Below, in pieces: positions 6,220-14,158 of a stretch of 21,396 nt of DNA (positions within the stretch are counted from its first letter, which is position 1; the number at the start of each line of letters is the position of its first letter). This stretch comes from a virus, in the IMG/VR virus record IMGVR_UViG_3300034019_000383, positions 1 to 21,396 of that record; one strand, given 5' to 3'. The notes beneath the pieces are model-generated. The model saw nothing but the letters and a program-made list of their open reading frames with translations. It had not been told where the DNA came from and made no database searches. The translations under genes and the position numbers were made by a program.

Positions 6220-9200
6220 CTAGTCGTCCAGTAATCTTCCGAAGAGCACGTCATATGCTGCTTGGGTATTCTCGTTATACTTTGCTAATTCTTTGATTGA
6301 TGTAAGAGTTCCACTCTTGATAGAGTCCATCAACTCTCTGTTAGTCCCAGTAAGCGAGAATATCTCTTTCTGAGTCTTGTAGTCTGAGTAAGCCTTGACC
6401 ATCTGACGTAGAACATCTTGAGTGTCTTTACGGACATTCTTGTATTGCGGATCACCCAAGAACTTCTCTAGGTCATCTAGAGCTTGGAGAGTCTTGATTC
6501 TCTTCTCAGCACCTTGGTTTAGTTCTTCTGCAACCAATGGACGACCTGCAAAGAAACGGGTCTTCCAATCGTTGAACTGCTGACGAGCCAACGAGCGAGC
6601 ATAGTCAGATGCTGCAAACTTCAAAGAGTTCTCATATTCATCGCGCTTTTGATAGTAAGTCTGTAGGTCAGATGATGTCTGAACCTCACGTAGATAATCT
6701 TCTACTCGCTTGCTTGTGCGAAGACCCATTGTTTCCATCGTGCGGTAAGCATCGAATGAAAATGCTCCCTTATGTGGGATAAGGAATGCAGCAGCCTCTG
6801 GATACTTCTTGAACATTGCTTCGTTCTCAGTAACAAACTTACCTGATTCCTCAGCATATCCAAAGAATGCTACGGTCTTACGCTCTGATTCAGTAACTGT
6901 ATAAGGCACAGCGTTAGGGAACAGTTCAACCCAGCGCTTCATTGCTGCGTCATAATCTCCATCATACTGCTCGCGTAAAGCGTTGAAAGACGACTTGAAG
7001 TTTGCCTGACCAGCATCTCTAATCCACTCTTGCATATCAGACTTCAACTGCACTGAAGGTGATGCAGGTGCAAAGAAACCGAATACGAAGCGAGTTGCTA
7101 GAACTGAAAGCGTAGTGTTGCGTACCTTCTCACGATAAGCCTCTAGTTCACCAGCCGAAGGTGGAATAAGGTTACCTTCTGCGTCATAACGCTTAGGAAT
7201 GCCGTGACCTGCTGCCTCAAGATAAGTAACAGCCTTACGATATGCAGAGGCATACTGACCACTACGCTCATCTTGGCTCATAGCGCTCAGCGCACGATTG
7301 ACGTGTGCTGGCATTAGGCGTGAAACAAGTCCTTGATCTACTGAATACTCACCAAGTGTATATCGAGCAATCGTGTCGCCCATACCTGGTTCAAATATAT
7401 TAGTTAGGTTCTGCAGCGTTGTCATTGGGATTGCTGCCGCAGGACCAGAGAATGTAGGTAGCCACGATTCCGTATTCAAAGATGGTGACAACATCTTTAC
7501 AGATGCACCAAATTGAACAGGGAATGGGACCTTGAAATCTTGTTTGATACCTAAAGCGGTGAGTACGCCTTGCATTGCACGATACCCTGGAGCAAAGTGT
7601 GGGTAAACGAAATACTTTTCACCGCGATCATCTTCTTGAATCCAGCCAGAGTGTGCTACACCATCAAATGTAAGTGCTAACTTTTGGATAGCCTCTGGAT
7701 TGTAGCGAACAATACGAGCAAGACGGCGGTAAAAATCTTCTTGAGCACGGTAGAAACGAGCAAAGTTACGTGCTGTAAACGATGCTTGGCTACGGATAAG
7801 AGGATTATCTACGTATGGAAGTATCTGAGATACTGCACGTTCCTCTACTAACTTAGCGTACTCACGTTTTGCATTGACCAAAGCTGCGGCTTTGGACTCA
7901 GCATCATCGATGCCTTTAGTAAAGTTATCGTAGAAAGCCTGCTCAAAGCCAGATGCCTTCATCTGCTTACGAATTCTTGTTACTTCATATAGTGCCATAG
8001 GCTGGCGTGACAGACGAGCAGTTGATAGACCTAACCATACCCAACCCTTTTGCATCAAAGGTGAGGTGTAGTTGTTGACATCTGCAACTGGTACAAGCTC
8101 TGGACCAACAACAGCCGCTGGAATAGCATCCATATTATCTACATCTGGTAGGTCATCTAATGTCAATTTACCAGAGATGACATAACGGTTGAGTTCAGGA
8201 TCAAAGGTACGAATCTTATCTAATAGTTCAGTATTGACTTTTCCTGTACCGCGACCAACAACGATTGCTCTAGCACGGTTTAGCACAATCTGAGCGTATT
8301 CATCTATGGTTAGATTTTTGCCTGATGATAGACGTGCGTCGTCTAGAACCTTCTTGTTCTTAGGGTCAGATAGCCAAACCTTCATAGCATTGACTGCTTC
8401 TACTGGATTATCAGCGTTAGCAAGGGCTATAGAACCTAGTTCATCATTTCCATAGAAGGAGATACGCAAAGCCCAAGCAATCATCGATGCTTCATTGTTT
8501 GGCGTTAGACCAATTTCGGCAAAGCCGCGAGCACCTGCTGCTTGAGCATATTGAGTCTTTAGTCCACCAAGGTCTAGGCGAAGTTCTGCCTGCTTTACTC
8601 CAAGAGTCTTTGCTAGGTCAAATGCTGAATCAACGTAGTTTGCGCCTGCAGCGAAGTTGAATCCACCTTCAGAAATGATAGACAGTAGGTTGTCTATATC
8701 TCCGTAAAGAACCTGCTCTGTTAGCAGTTCCAATCCTTCGCTATCAAGTTTAGATAGACCAGCAGCTTTAGCAAATCGCTGAACACGGCCCTTTGTCAAA
8801 GCCTCAGCCATAATCTTGCGTACTTCTTGCTCTACGCCACCAGCAATCTCGCCACGTAAGCGACGGATTCCAGCCTCTGCTGACTTGACTTTCTTTGCAT
8901 CTTTGCTGGTCTTTACGATGTTATCGTATTCTGCAATCTTTGCTTTCTTTGCAGATAAAACCTTGTCAACATCTTTGATACGTGTAGCGTATTGTTCTGA
9001 TTCACCCTTATTGACAAATCGCATAATAAGACCCAGAGGTTCTGCTGCAAACTTCTCACCAGCAGTAAGTCCTGGAGTCAAACGGATAGCAGTATTGAGT
9101 CGAGTTGCTAGATAACGGTTCTTTGCAATACCCCAAGGGCTTCCACCGATAGCAATGTTGACCATCAAATCTTCAATAGAGTTACGTAATGCGTAACGAT

Positions 9201-11073
9201 ACCCAGCAAGAGTCAAGAATGACCAGGCATTGGTAGCACTTTCCATATATCTGCTGTTGGAAACACCAATGATGCGCTGGATAAGACTTGTTCTAGCAGA
9301 CATACGGTCAATATCTACTAGGCTTGGCGCTGAAACAAGGTCATTCATTTCGCTAGGTAGTAAACCGAAGTCAATATAGTCATCAGTTCCAGCAATGCTG
9401 TACTTTACTTGACCTTTGCCAGTCAAACGACGGACAATCTTCTGTCCTTCTACGGTCATATTCATACCGCGAATATCAGCGATAGTTGCGTATAGTCCAT
9501 AATAGAACTCTTTACGCTTTCCAGTCTCTTCAAGGCCTGCAAAAGTCTCAGAGATAAGACGTGCTTGGCGGGTAGGAACGACAATCGCTGCCAGTTGATA
9601 AATTTTATCTGGAGCATCTGCTGCAGTTACATCAAACTTGTCATCTTTGAATAATGGAATGCGAGTAAACTTGCGCTTAGCATTATCAATACGACGAGCA
9701 ATATCATTGCTAGAAAAACGTAGACGATCTAAGCCCTTTACCTTTAGGCCCTTGGCTGCCTCAATCATCTTTTCAGGTGATTCAGTAATAGCCTTATAGA
9801 TTCCATCCTGAGTCTCTGGTTGACCAAAGAAATCATCAACCAACTTAGGACCAATGTCATCTAAGTTGAATACTCGGTTAGCGCCAGTAAGAACTGCAAC
9901 TCTTGCCCTACGAGCAGTATCTAAACGTGGCATTAGGATACGACGACGTGCAGTTCCTGCACTCATCATTGTAAATGCGTCATCGCTATTATAGAAGAAA
10001 GCCTTGGCAGAGTTGATATCCTCAATCTCAGCCTTATTGAATAGGTTGATAACTGCTGGACCAAACTCTGGAGCTATACGCTCTGCTTCACGGCGTGCTT
10101 TAGCAGCAGCAACCTTATCTCCACGCTTTGTAGCCTCACGTAAATCCTTGAGTTTTGTACCGTATGTATCCCAAAACGCAGTAGTCTCTGGCTTAGCAAA
10201 GTAATTTGCTGCGGTTTCCCCATTCTTGCGAGCAGATACAACGATTGCTTCGTAAGCGTACTTGTTTACATCGTACAAACGCTTTGCTTTACCCACAAGA
10301 AGTGTAGGATCTGCAAAGATACGGTAGGCAGCATCTACTGCGCCAGATGTAATCTTATAGAAAAAGCCATTCTTGTAGAAATCGCCAGGAATAAAAGTAT
10401 CTAATACGTTGGCAACAGCACGACCTGGTGAATACTGAGCAGCATTGACTGCAGAAATAGCATCATCTAGTAAATCTCTGTCAGCCTGGAGTTTCTTTTC
10501 TTCAACTCCTGGCATATTCTTGAGACTGCGGTCAGAAATCTGTAGCCAGTACTTTTCTTCTGGTGTAGCAGTAGCCATAAGTTGTGCAACTTCTTGGCTG
10601 TTCTTAGCGCTACGAATCTTCTTGGCAATACCTACAAGATTCTTGCCATACTTTGACTCAGCATCTGATAGACGCTCTTCATTGAAAACCTTTTGACCGT
10701 CTTTTTCTGCACGATCCCACGCATCAGATAGGTCACGGCCTTCTTGTGCAGCAATGATACCTGTACGAGCAACACGAGTTGATAAGTCTGATAACGCCTG
10801 AGCAGCCTCAAATACCTTACCGCCAGTGTAATGCCAGGCCGTACCTAGCCAACCGCGATTAGGCTTTTCTTCTGGAGACTCTTGACCAAACTTATCCTTG
10901 AGATCTTGTTGTTCTTTAGGTGTAAGTTTGTTGTTATAGGCATCGCTGGCAACTGTGGCTGGGAGATTGAGAAGCGTCTTGTGTGTTTCTAGCGCTTTAT
11001 TCAAGCGATCAATTTGCTTCTTTTGCTTATCGGATAACCCAGCAGCAGAGGCTGCTGCATTGAGGTCAGCCAT
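6220..11073 (-). CDS. Giant helical virion protein, 1617 aa
   Basis: The largest gene, 23% of the window. I choose ATG 11073, which overlaps the upstream stop (TGATG) and follows GAGAGGTGAT. A TTG one codon earlier is less likely. The product is mostly helical and charged, with an N-terminal segment like KQKKQIDRLNKALETHKTLLN, many Lys/Glu-rich stretches, and a late conserved-looking core with RLMPAHVNRALSAMSQDERSG and TRFVFGFFAPASPS (about residues 1265-1365). I see no lytic transglycosylase, protease or polymerase active-site motif. Size and genomic block suggest an ejected internal protein analogous to T7 gp16 or the large inner proteins of N4-like phages. A tail tape measure is unlikely because it lies between portal and capsid genes. 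Identity unproven. Confidence 0.8.
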   Translation of the reverse strand: MADLNAAASAAGLSDKQKKQIDRLNKALETHKTLLNLPATVASDAYNNKLTPKEQQDLKDKFGQESPEEKPNRGWLGTAWHYTGGKVFEAAQALSDLSTRVARTGIIAAQEGRDLSDAWDRAEKDGQKVFNEERLSDAESKYGKNLVGIAKKIRSAKNSQEVAQLMATATPEEKYWLQISDRSLKNMPGVEEKKLQADRDLLDDAISAVNAAQYSPGRAVANVLDTFIPGDFYKNGFFYKITSGAVDAAYRIFADPTLLVGKAKRLYDVNKYAYEAIVVSARKNGETAANYFAKPETTAFWDTYGTKLKDLREATKRGDKVAAAKARREAERIAPEFGPAVINLFNKAEIEDINSAKAFFYNSDDAFTMMSAGTARRRILMPRLDTARRARVAVLTGANRVFNLDDIGPKLVDDFFGQPETQDGIYKAITESPEKMIEAAKGLKVKGLDRLRFSSNDIARRIDNAKRKFTRIPLFKDDKFDVTAADAPDKIYQLAAIVVPTRQARLISETFAGLEETGKRKEFYYGLYATIADIRGMNMTVEGQKIVRRLTGKGQVKYSIAGTDDYIDFGLLPSEMNDLVSAPSLVDIDRMSARTSLIQRIIGVSNSRYMESATNAWSFLTLAGYRYALRNSIEDLMVNIAIGGSPWGIAKNRYLATRLNTAIRLTPGLTAGEKFAAEPLGLIMRFVNKGESEQYATRIKDVDKVLSAKKAKIAEYDNIVKTSKDAKKVKSAEAGIRRLRGEIAGGVEQEVRKIMAEALTKGRVQRFAKAAGLSKLDSEGLELLTEQVLYGDIDNLLSIISEGGFNFAAGANYVDSAFDLAKTLGVKQAELRLDLGGLKTQYAQAAGARGFAEIGLTPNNEASMIAWALRISFYGNDELGSIALANADNPVEAVNAMKVWLSDPKNKKVLDDARLSSGKNLTIDEYAQIVLNRARAIVVGRGTGKVNTELLDKIRTFDPELNRYVISGKLTLDDLPDVDNMDAIPAAVVGPELVPVADVNNYTSPLMQKGWVWLGLSTARLSRQPMALYEVTRIRKQMKASGFEQAFYDNFTKGIDDAESKAAALVNAKREYAKLVEERAVSQILPYVDNPLIRSQASFTARNFARFYRAQEDFYRRLARIVRYNPEAIQKLALTFDGVAHSGWIQEDDRGEKYFVYPHFAPGYRAMQGVLTALGIKQDFKVPFPVQFGASVKMLSPSLNTESWLPTFSGPAAAIPMTTLQNLTNIFEPGMGDTIARYTLGEYSVDQGLVSRLMPAHVNRALSAMSQDERSGQYASAYRKAVTYLEAAGHGIPKRYDAEGNLIPPSAGELEAYREKVRNTTLSVLATRFVFGFFAPASPSVQLKSDMQEWIRDAGQANFKSSFNALREQYDGDYDAAMKRWVELFPNAVPYTVTESERKTVAFFGYAEESGKFVTENEAMFKKYPEAAAFLIPHKGAFSFDAYRTMETMGLRTSKRVEDYLREVQTSSDLQTYYQKRDEYENSLKFAASDYARSLARQQFNDWKTRFFAGRPLVAEELNQGAEKRIKTLQALDDLEKFLGDPQYKNVRKDTQDVLRQMVKAYSDYKTQKEIFSLTGTNRELMDSIKSGTLTSIKELAKYNENTQAAYDVLFGRLLDD

Positions 11074-11456
11074 CAATCACCTCTCGCTAATGCTTCCTGA
11101 TACAGAATTGTGATTTCACCTGTATTATCAAAAGGAAGCAACTGTGCTAAAGCGTCTGAAGTCTTAGTTTGCTGAACTGCAAATTCTACTCTTGGTCGAG
11201 TAATAGATCCTTCTAAAGAATCTCCTGGACGTTGTGTTGGGGCAAACAAAGAAACAATCTCTTGTTGACTTGGTGCCATACCCTGCTCTGATAAAGATAC
11301 TGGGTTTACATCTGGAGTCTTTGCAAGTGGACTGCCTGCTTTGATGGCAGCATTTTCTACGCCAGCACCATAGGAGTCTGATTGAAACTCTAATCCGTCT
11401 GTTCTTGTGGAGAACTTGCCTGGACCTGCTGGTCCTGCGAGTGGGCCTCTAGCCAT
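11073..11456 (-). CDS. Hypothetical protein, 127 aa
   Basis: 127-aa ORF with ATG at 11456, overlapping the preceding gene by 8 nt and the giant gene by one base. The N-terminus is Gly/Pro-rich and flexible (MARGPLAGPAGPGKFS). The rest is polar with PSQQEIVSLFAP (about residues 62-73) and a C-terminal helix (ITILYQEALARG). No cysteines, membrane segment or known motif. Tight coupling to the giant gene suggests a partner or small virion component. I do not recognise the family. Confidence 0.7.
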   Translation of the reverse strand: MARGPLAGPAGPGKFSTRTDGLEFQSDSYGAGVENAAIKAGSPLAKTPDVNPVSLSEQGMAPSQQEIVSLFAPTQRPGDSLEGSITRPRVEFAVQQTKTSDALAQLLPFDNTGEITILYQEALARGD

Positions 11457-11667
11457 TATTGTCCTCCATCTTCTCTAAATCTGATGTGAATTGTTCCCAC
11501 ACTCTGGAAACTTTTGTTTTTCTATTTGCGTTATACACTGCTAAATCTAAAATTTCTGATGCGAGCATCTCTATGGCTCGGATTATATTTACTGCAAAAC
11601 CTGATAAAACTACTAAGAAATCGGCGAGAGTGATAGAACGCGGTACGTAATCTTGTTCATCGTCCAC
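11449..11667 (-). CDS. Small helical protein with hydrophobic centre, 72 aa
   Basis: GTG start at 11667 preceded by GAGAGG (8-nt spacing). 72 aa. The middle (about residues 13-46, ITLADFLVVLSGFAVNIIRAIEMLASEILDLAVY) is hydrophobic and helical and may be an amphipathic or single membrane helix. It is flanked by an acidic N-terminus (MDDEQDYVP) and a charged tail. A plus-strand frame covers nearly the same span but lacks a ribosome-binding site. The role is unknown; position between portal and internal proteins favours a small structural protein. Confidence 0.65.
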   Translation of the reverse strand: MDDEQDYVPRSITLADFLVVLSGFAVNIIRAIEMLASEILDLAVYNANRKTKVSRVWEQFTSDLEKMEDNNG

Positions 11668-11688
11668 GTTCTATCCTCTCAAATAACA

Positions 11689-11823
11689 CTAAGCCTTCTT
11701 GCCTTTGCGTCCTGCTGGAGCATAGCCAAACTGAACATCTGACTTTGCTGGCTTCTTGGTATCCATCTTGCCTTTTGTTGGCTGTTGCATTGGAGCAGCA
11801 GCGCGACCACCTTTTTTATTCAT
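11689..11823 (-). CDS. Small basic protein, 44 aa
   Basis: ATG at 11823 lies 5 nt after a strong Shine-Dalgarno (AGGGAGGT), and the frame closes at TAG 11689. The product is basic and low in hydrophobics (MNKKGGRAAAPMQQPTKGK at the start, GYAPAGRKGKKA at the end), so it is probably disordered. It sits 11 nt after the portal stop. The strong ribosome-binding site, not the composition, is the main reason to call it. Function unknown, possibly a minor virion or DNA-binding peptide. Confidence 0.7.
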   Translation of the reverse strand: MNKKGGRAAAPMQQPTKGKMDTKKPAKSDVQFGYAPAGRKGKKA

Positions 11824-11834
11824 ATTACACCTCC

Positions 11835-13562
11835 CTACCCTGCAATAGATGCGAGTAACGTAGCAATGTCTGGACGAGCGCCAGCAGCAGGGGCCGCACC
11901 CATTTGTTCTGGAGTTGGCTGCGAGGCAGGAACGGGGGCCATACCTGCTGCTGGAACTTGTTCGCCCATTGGCATTTCTGGTTGTGGCTCTGGCATAAAT
12001 ACCTTCTCCACAATAGACTCTAGTTGTAATCCCTTTTGACGACCCTTGATTACCTCGGCGATTCGAGAAACAATCTGAGAAGGATCCTGACCTTGTGCAG
12101 CAAGCGCTGGGATAGCCTGGGCATACTGAGCAACAGCAACGCGCAAAGAATCGCGCATCTCTTCAATGTCAACACGTTGTTCTTCTTGAGTAACATTCAA
12201 CTCCATTGGAATTTCGCGGCGTACATAATCACGTGATACAAGTTTGTCAGAGCGCATCTGTAGCAAAGCAATGATTGCGTTGTTTGGATTCATACCCGAC
12301 ATAATTCCGTAGCGCACATCTACGCCGTATTCACCAGCGATAGCCTTGCTTGGAATGTACTTCATATTGAATGGAGTACCGTCGTCAACGCCCTTGATTT
12401 CTTTCTGGATGCTGCCGAAAATCTTTTCGTCTACTTCAAAGCAGAGCGATACAAGTTCCATAAATAGACGTGCAAACTGTGCTTGTGCTGCACGAACTTG
12501 TGTATCAAAGCCTGCTTGTAGCGCTTGAACTCCACGACCTGTAATGATGGAGGCATCAACGTTACCGCTACGTACTTCTGGGTAACGAGCGCCCAGACGA
12601 AGTTCACGTTCCAGAACACTGGATTCTGTAAATACTCCAGGAGGTAGTTCTAGCGGTACACGACGGATTGCCTGTGGATTAGCAGAGCGCATAATGGAAT
12701 CAGGGCCAAGAGCGAGTTCTTGGACATCCTGCGGAATAGCAATCGGTGCTTGAATAGATTTCTCTGCTGCTTGAATCTGCAATACAGCAAAGCGAGCACG
12801 AGCAAGTTGCACCGCTAGAATATCATCGAACTGACCACGTGCTTCGCCATCAAGAGATGAACGAACTGCAACGCGAGCCATACACTTTCCAACAGGATTA
12901 GGGATGTTGGATAGAACGAGGTTATTGCGTTCTGGAATAAAGATTAGATCTTGGTCTTTGTCGTGGTAACGAACCAAGGTGACTGCTTGTGCGCCAGATG
13001 CCAATGGCATACGTGGCATAATCTGTGTAGCAAACTCTGGATATTGCGCTGCTAGGGATTCAGCATCGCTAATTGTAATCTGTGTAAGTGAGATACAACG
13101 ACCAAATCTGTCAATCTCTGGATATACACCAAATGGGTTGAGTAGGCGAATACGTGGATTGTTGTTCTCGTAATCCATCTCTACCATTGCTGGAAGCATT
13201 CCGTAGGTGTTGAACCAGTCAGCTCCGTTGTACATTTGAATCTGTAGTTCAGAACCTGAGACGTAATAGTTAGCGATACGGGTTCTGGTATCTGCAGCCT
13301 TGCGTGCGTTGTCTGAAACCATATTGGTAGCAGCGCAGTTGAAGGATGGAAGAGGTGCCATCACTTCTGCTAGGTCACGGGCGGCTACATCGACGAAGTT
13401 AGCAACAAGAGGTTTTGGGTATTCTTCTGAGAACATAGCAGGATAGACCTTGCTAATGTCTCCTTGACGTACCGATAGCACGTCGCGCATACGCTGATCG
13501 CGTGGTGCGTACTTCGTTTGAAGTCGCGCTACCTTAGCGATTACCTCTTTGACTGTAAGCAT
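11835..13562 (-). CDS. Portal protein, 575 aa
   Basis: 575-aa protein between the terminase block and the structural genes. The N-terminal region (YPKPLVANFVDVAARDLAEVMAPLPSF, about residues 48-74) followed by YYVSGSELQIQMYNGADWFNTYGMLPAMVEMDY and NPFGVYPEIDRFGRC has the layout of phage portal subunits: membrane-proximal wing, then a conserved core. A stem-helix-like region follows (SIITGRGVQALQAGFDTQVRAAQAQFARLFMELVSLCFEVDEKIFG, about 338-385). The C-terminal 60 residues are Pro/Ala/Gln/Met-rich. Portals form the dodecameric DNA channel at one capsid vertex and dock the terminase. Assignment is by length, order and layout; the exact family was not searched. ATG at 13562 follows AGGGATA. Confidence 0.85.
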   Translation of the reverse strand: MLTVKEVIAKVARLQTKYAPRDQRMRDVLSVRQGDISKVYPAMFSEEYPKPLVANFVDVAARDLAEVMAPLPSFNCAATNMVSDNARKAADTRTRIANYYVSGSELQIQMYNGADWFNTYGMLPAMVEMDYENNNPRIRLLNPFGVYPEIDRFGRCISLTQITISDAESLAAQYPEFATQIMPRMPLASGAQAVTLVRYHDKDQDLIFIPERNNLVLSNIPNPVGKCMARVAVRSSLDGEARGQFDDILAVQLARARFAVLQIQAAEKSIQAPIAIPQDVQELALGPDSIMRSANPQAIRRVPLELPPGVFTESSVLERELRLGARYPEVRSGNVDASIITGRGVQALQAGFDTQVRAAQAQFARLFMELVSLCFEVDEKIFGSIQKEIKGVDDGTPFNMKYIPSKAIAGEYGVDVRYGIMSGMNPNNAIIALLQMRSDKLVSRDYVRREIPMELNVTQEEQRVDIEEMRDSLRVAVAQYAQAIPALAAQGQDPSQIVSRIAEVIKGRQKGLQLESIVEKVFMPEPQPEMPMGEQVPAAGMAPVPASQPTPEQMGAAPAAGARPDIATLLASIAG

Positions 13563-13567
13563 TATCC

Positions 13568-14149
13568 CTACTTCTTCTTGAATTTTCTGACAACGTTTCC
13601 AGACTGTCCAAAACCTTGTCTCTTGAATTCACGCATACGTTCTTGAGACACCTTACTGCTGCCAGAAACAAGGTCTTCTTTTTTGCCAGTTCTTGGATTG
13701 TATTGAGTTGTTCTAATTTCTTCGTACGGTCTCTCTTTAGGTGTAGAACCTTTTGATGACTTTTTAGCATTTTTTACTAAACGATTTACGTCAACTTTTG
13801 CTTCTGGCTTTGGCTTCAAGCCTCCGCTTTTAGTTGGAACAACTTTTTTCATTGCAAGTTTTTGCGCTTCAGTTCTTTTGGCAGCAGGAGTAGCCATCGC
13901 TCTTTTAGCAGCAGCAACGGTTGCTTCAGCCCTTCTTGCTACTTTTCCTGTATCTACTGCTTTTTTAGCAGCACTGACTGCTTTCACTGCTTTACCTGGA
14001 CCAACAACAGTTGCAACAATGGCAGCAGTCTTTGCAACACCTTTAGCAGTTCTCTTTACCTCTTTGGCTGTAATACGCATCGGGTTTTGCCCACCAGCAC
14101 GAGACTTGCCATAAGCAGTCTGTGCTTTTGTTGGTTTTTGTTTTGCCAT
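13568..14149 (-). CDS. Lys/Ala-rich basic protein, 193 aa
   Basis: 193-aa, extremely basic protein. The first half is Ala/Lys/Val helical repeat-like (VKRTAKGVAKTAAIVATVVGP then AVKAVSAAKKAVDTGKVARRAEATVAAAKRAM), resembling linker-histone tails and other DNA-condensing proteins. The second half is polar with a YEEIRTTQYNPRTGKKEDL segment and ends RKFKKK. ATG at 14149 follows AGGAG (7 nt). It lies between terminase and portal, where some phages place a small terminase or head-maturation protein, but no helix-turn-helix is evident. A DNA-binding packaging or core protein is possible. Family not recognised. Confidence 0.75.
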   Translation of the reverse strand: MAKQKPTKAQTAYGKSRAGGQNPMRITAKEVKRTAKGVAKTAAIVATVVGPGKAVKAVSAAKKAVDTGKVARRAEATVAAAKRAMATPAAKRTEAQKLAMKKVVPTKSGGLKPKPEAKVDVNRLVKNAKKSSKGSTPKERPYEEIRTTQYNPRTGKKEDLVSGSSKVSQERMREFKRQGFGQSGNVVRKFKKK

Positions 14150-14158
14150 TGTTATCTC

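Noticed and set aside
13534-13770. Minus-strand 78-codon frame overlapping the basic protein and portal start
   Set aside because: Out of frame with the coupled real genes and without a start signal.
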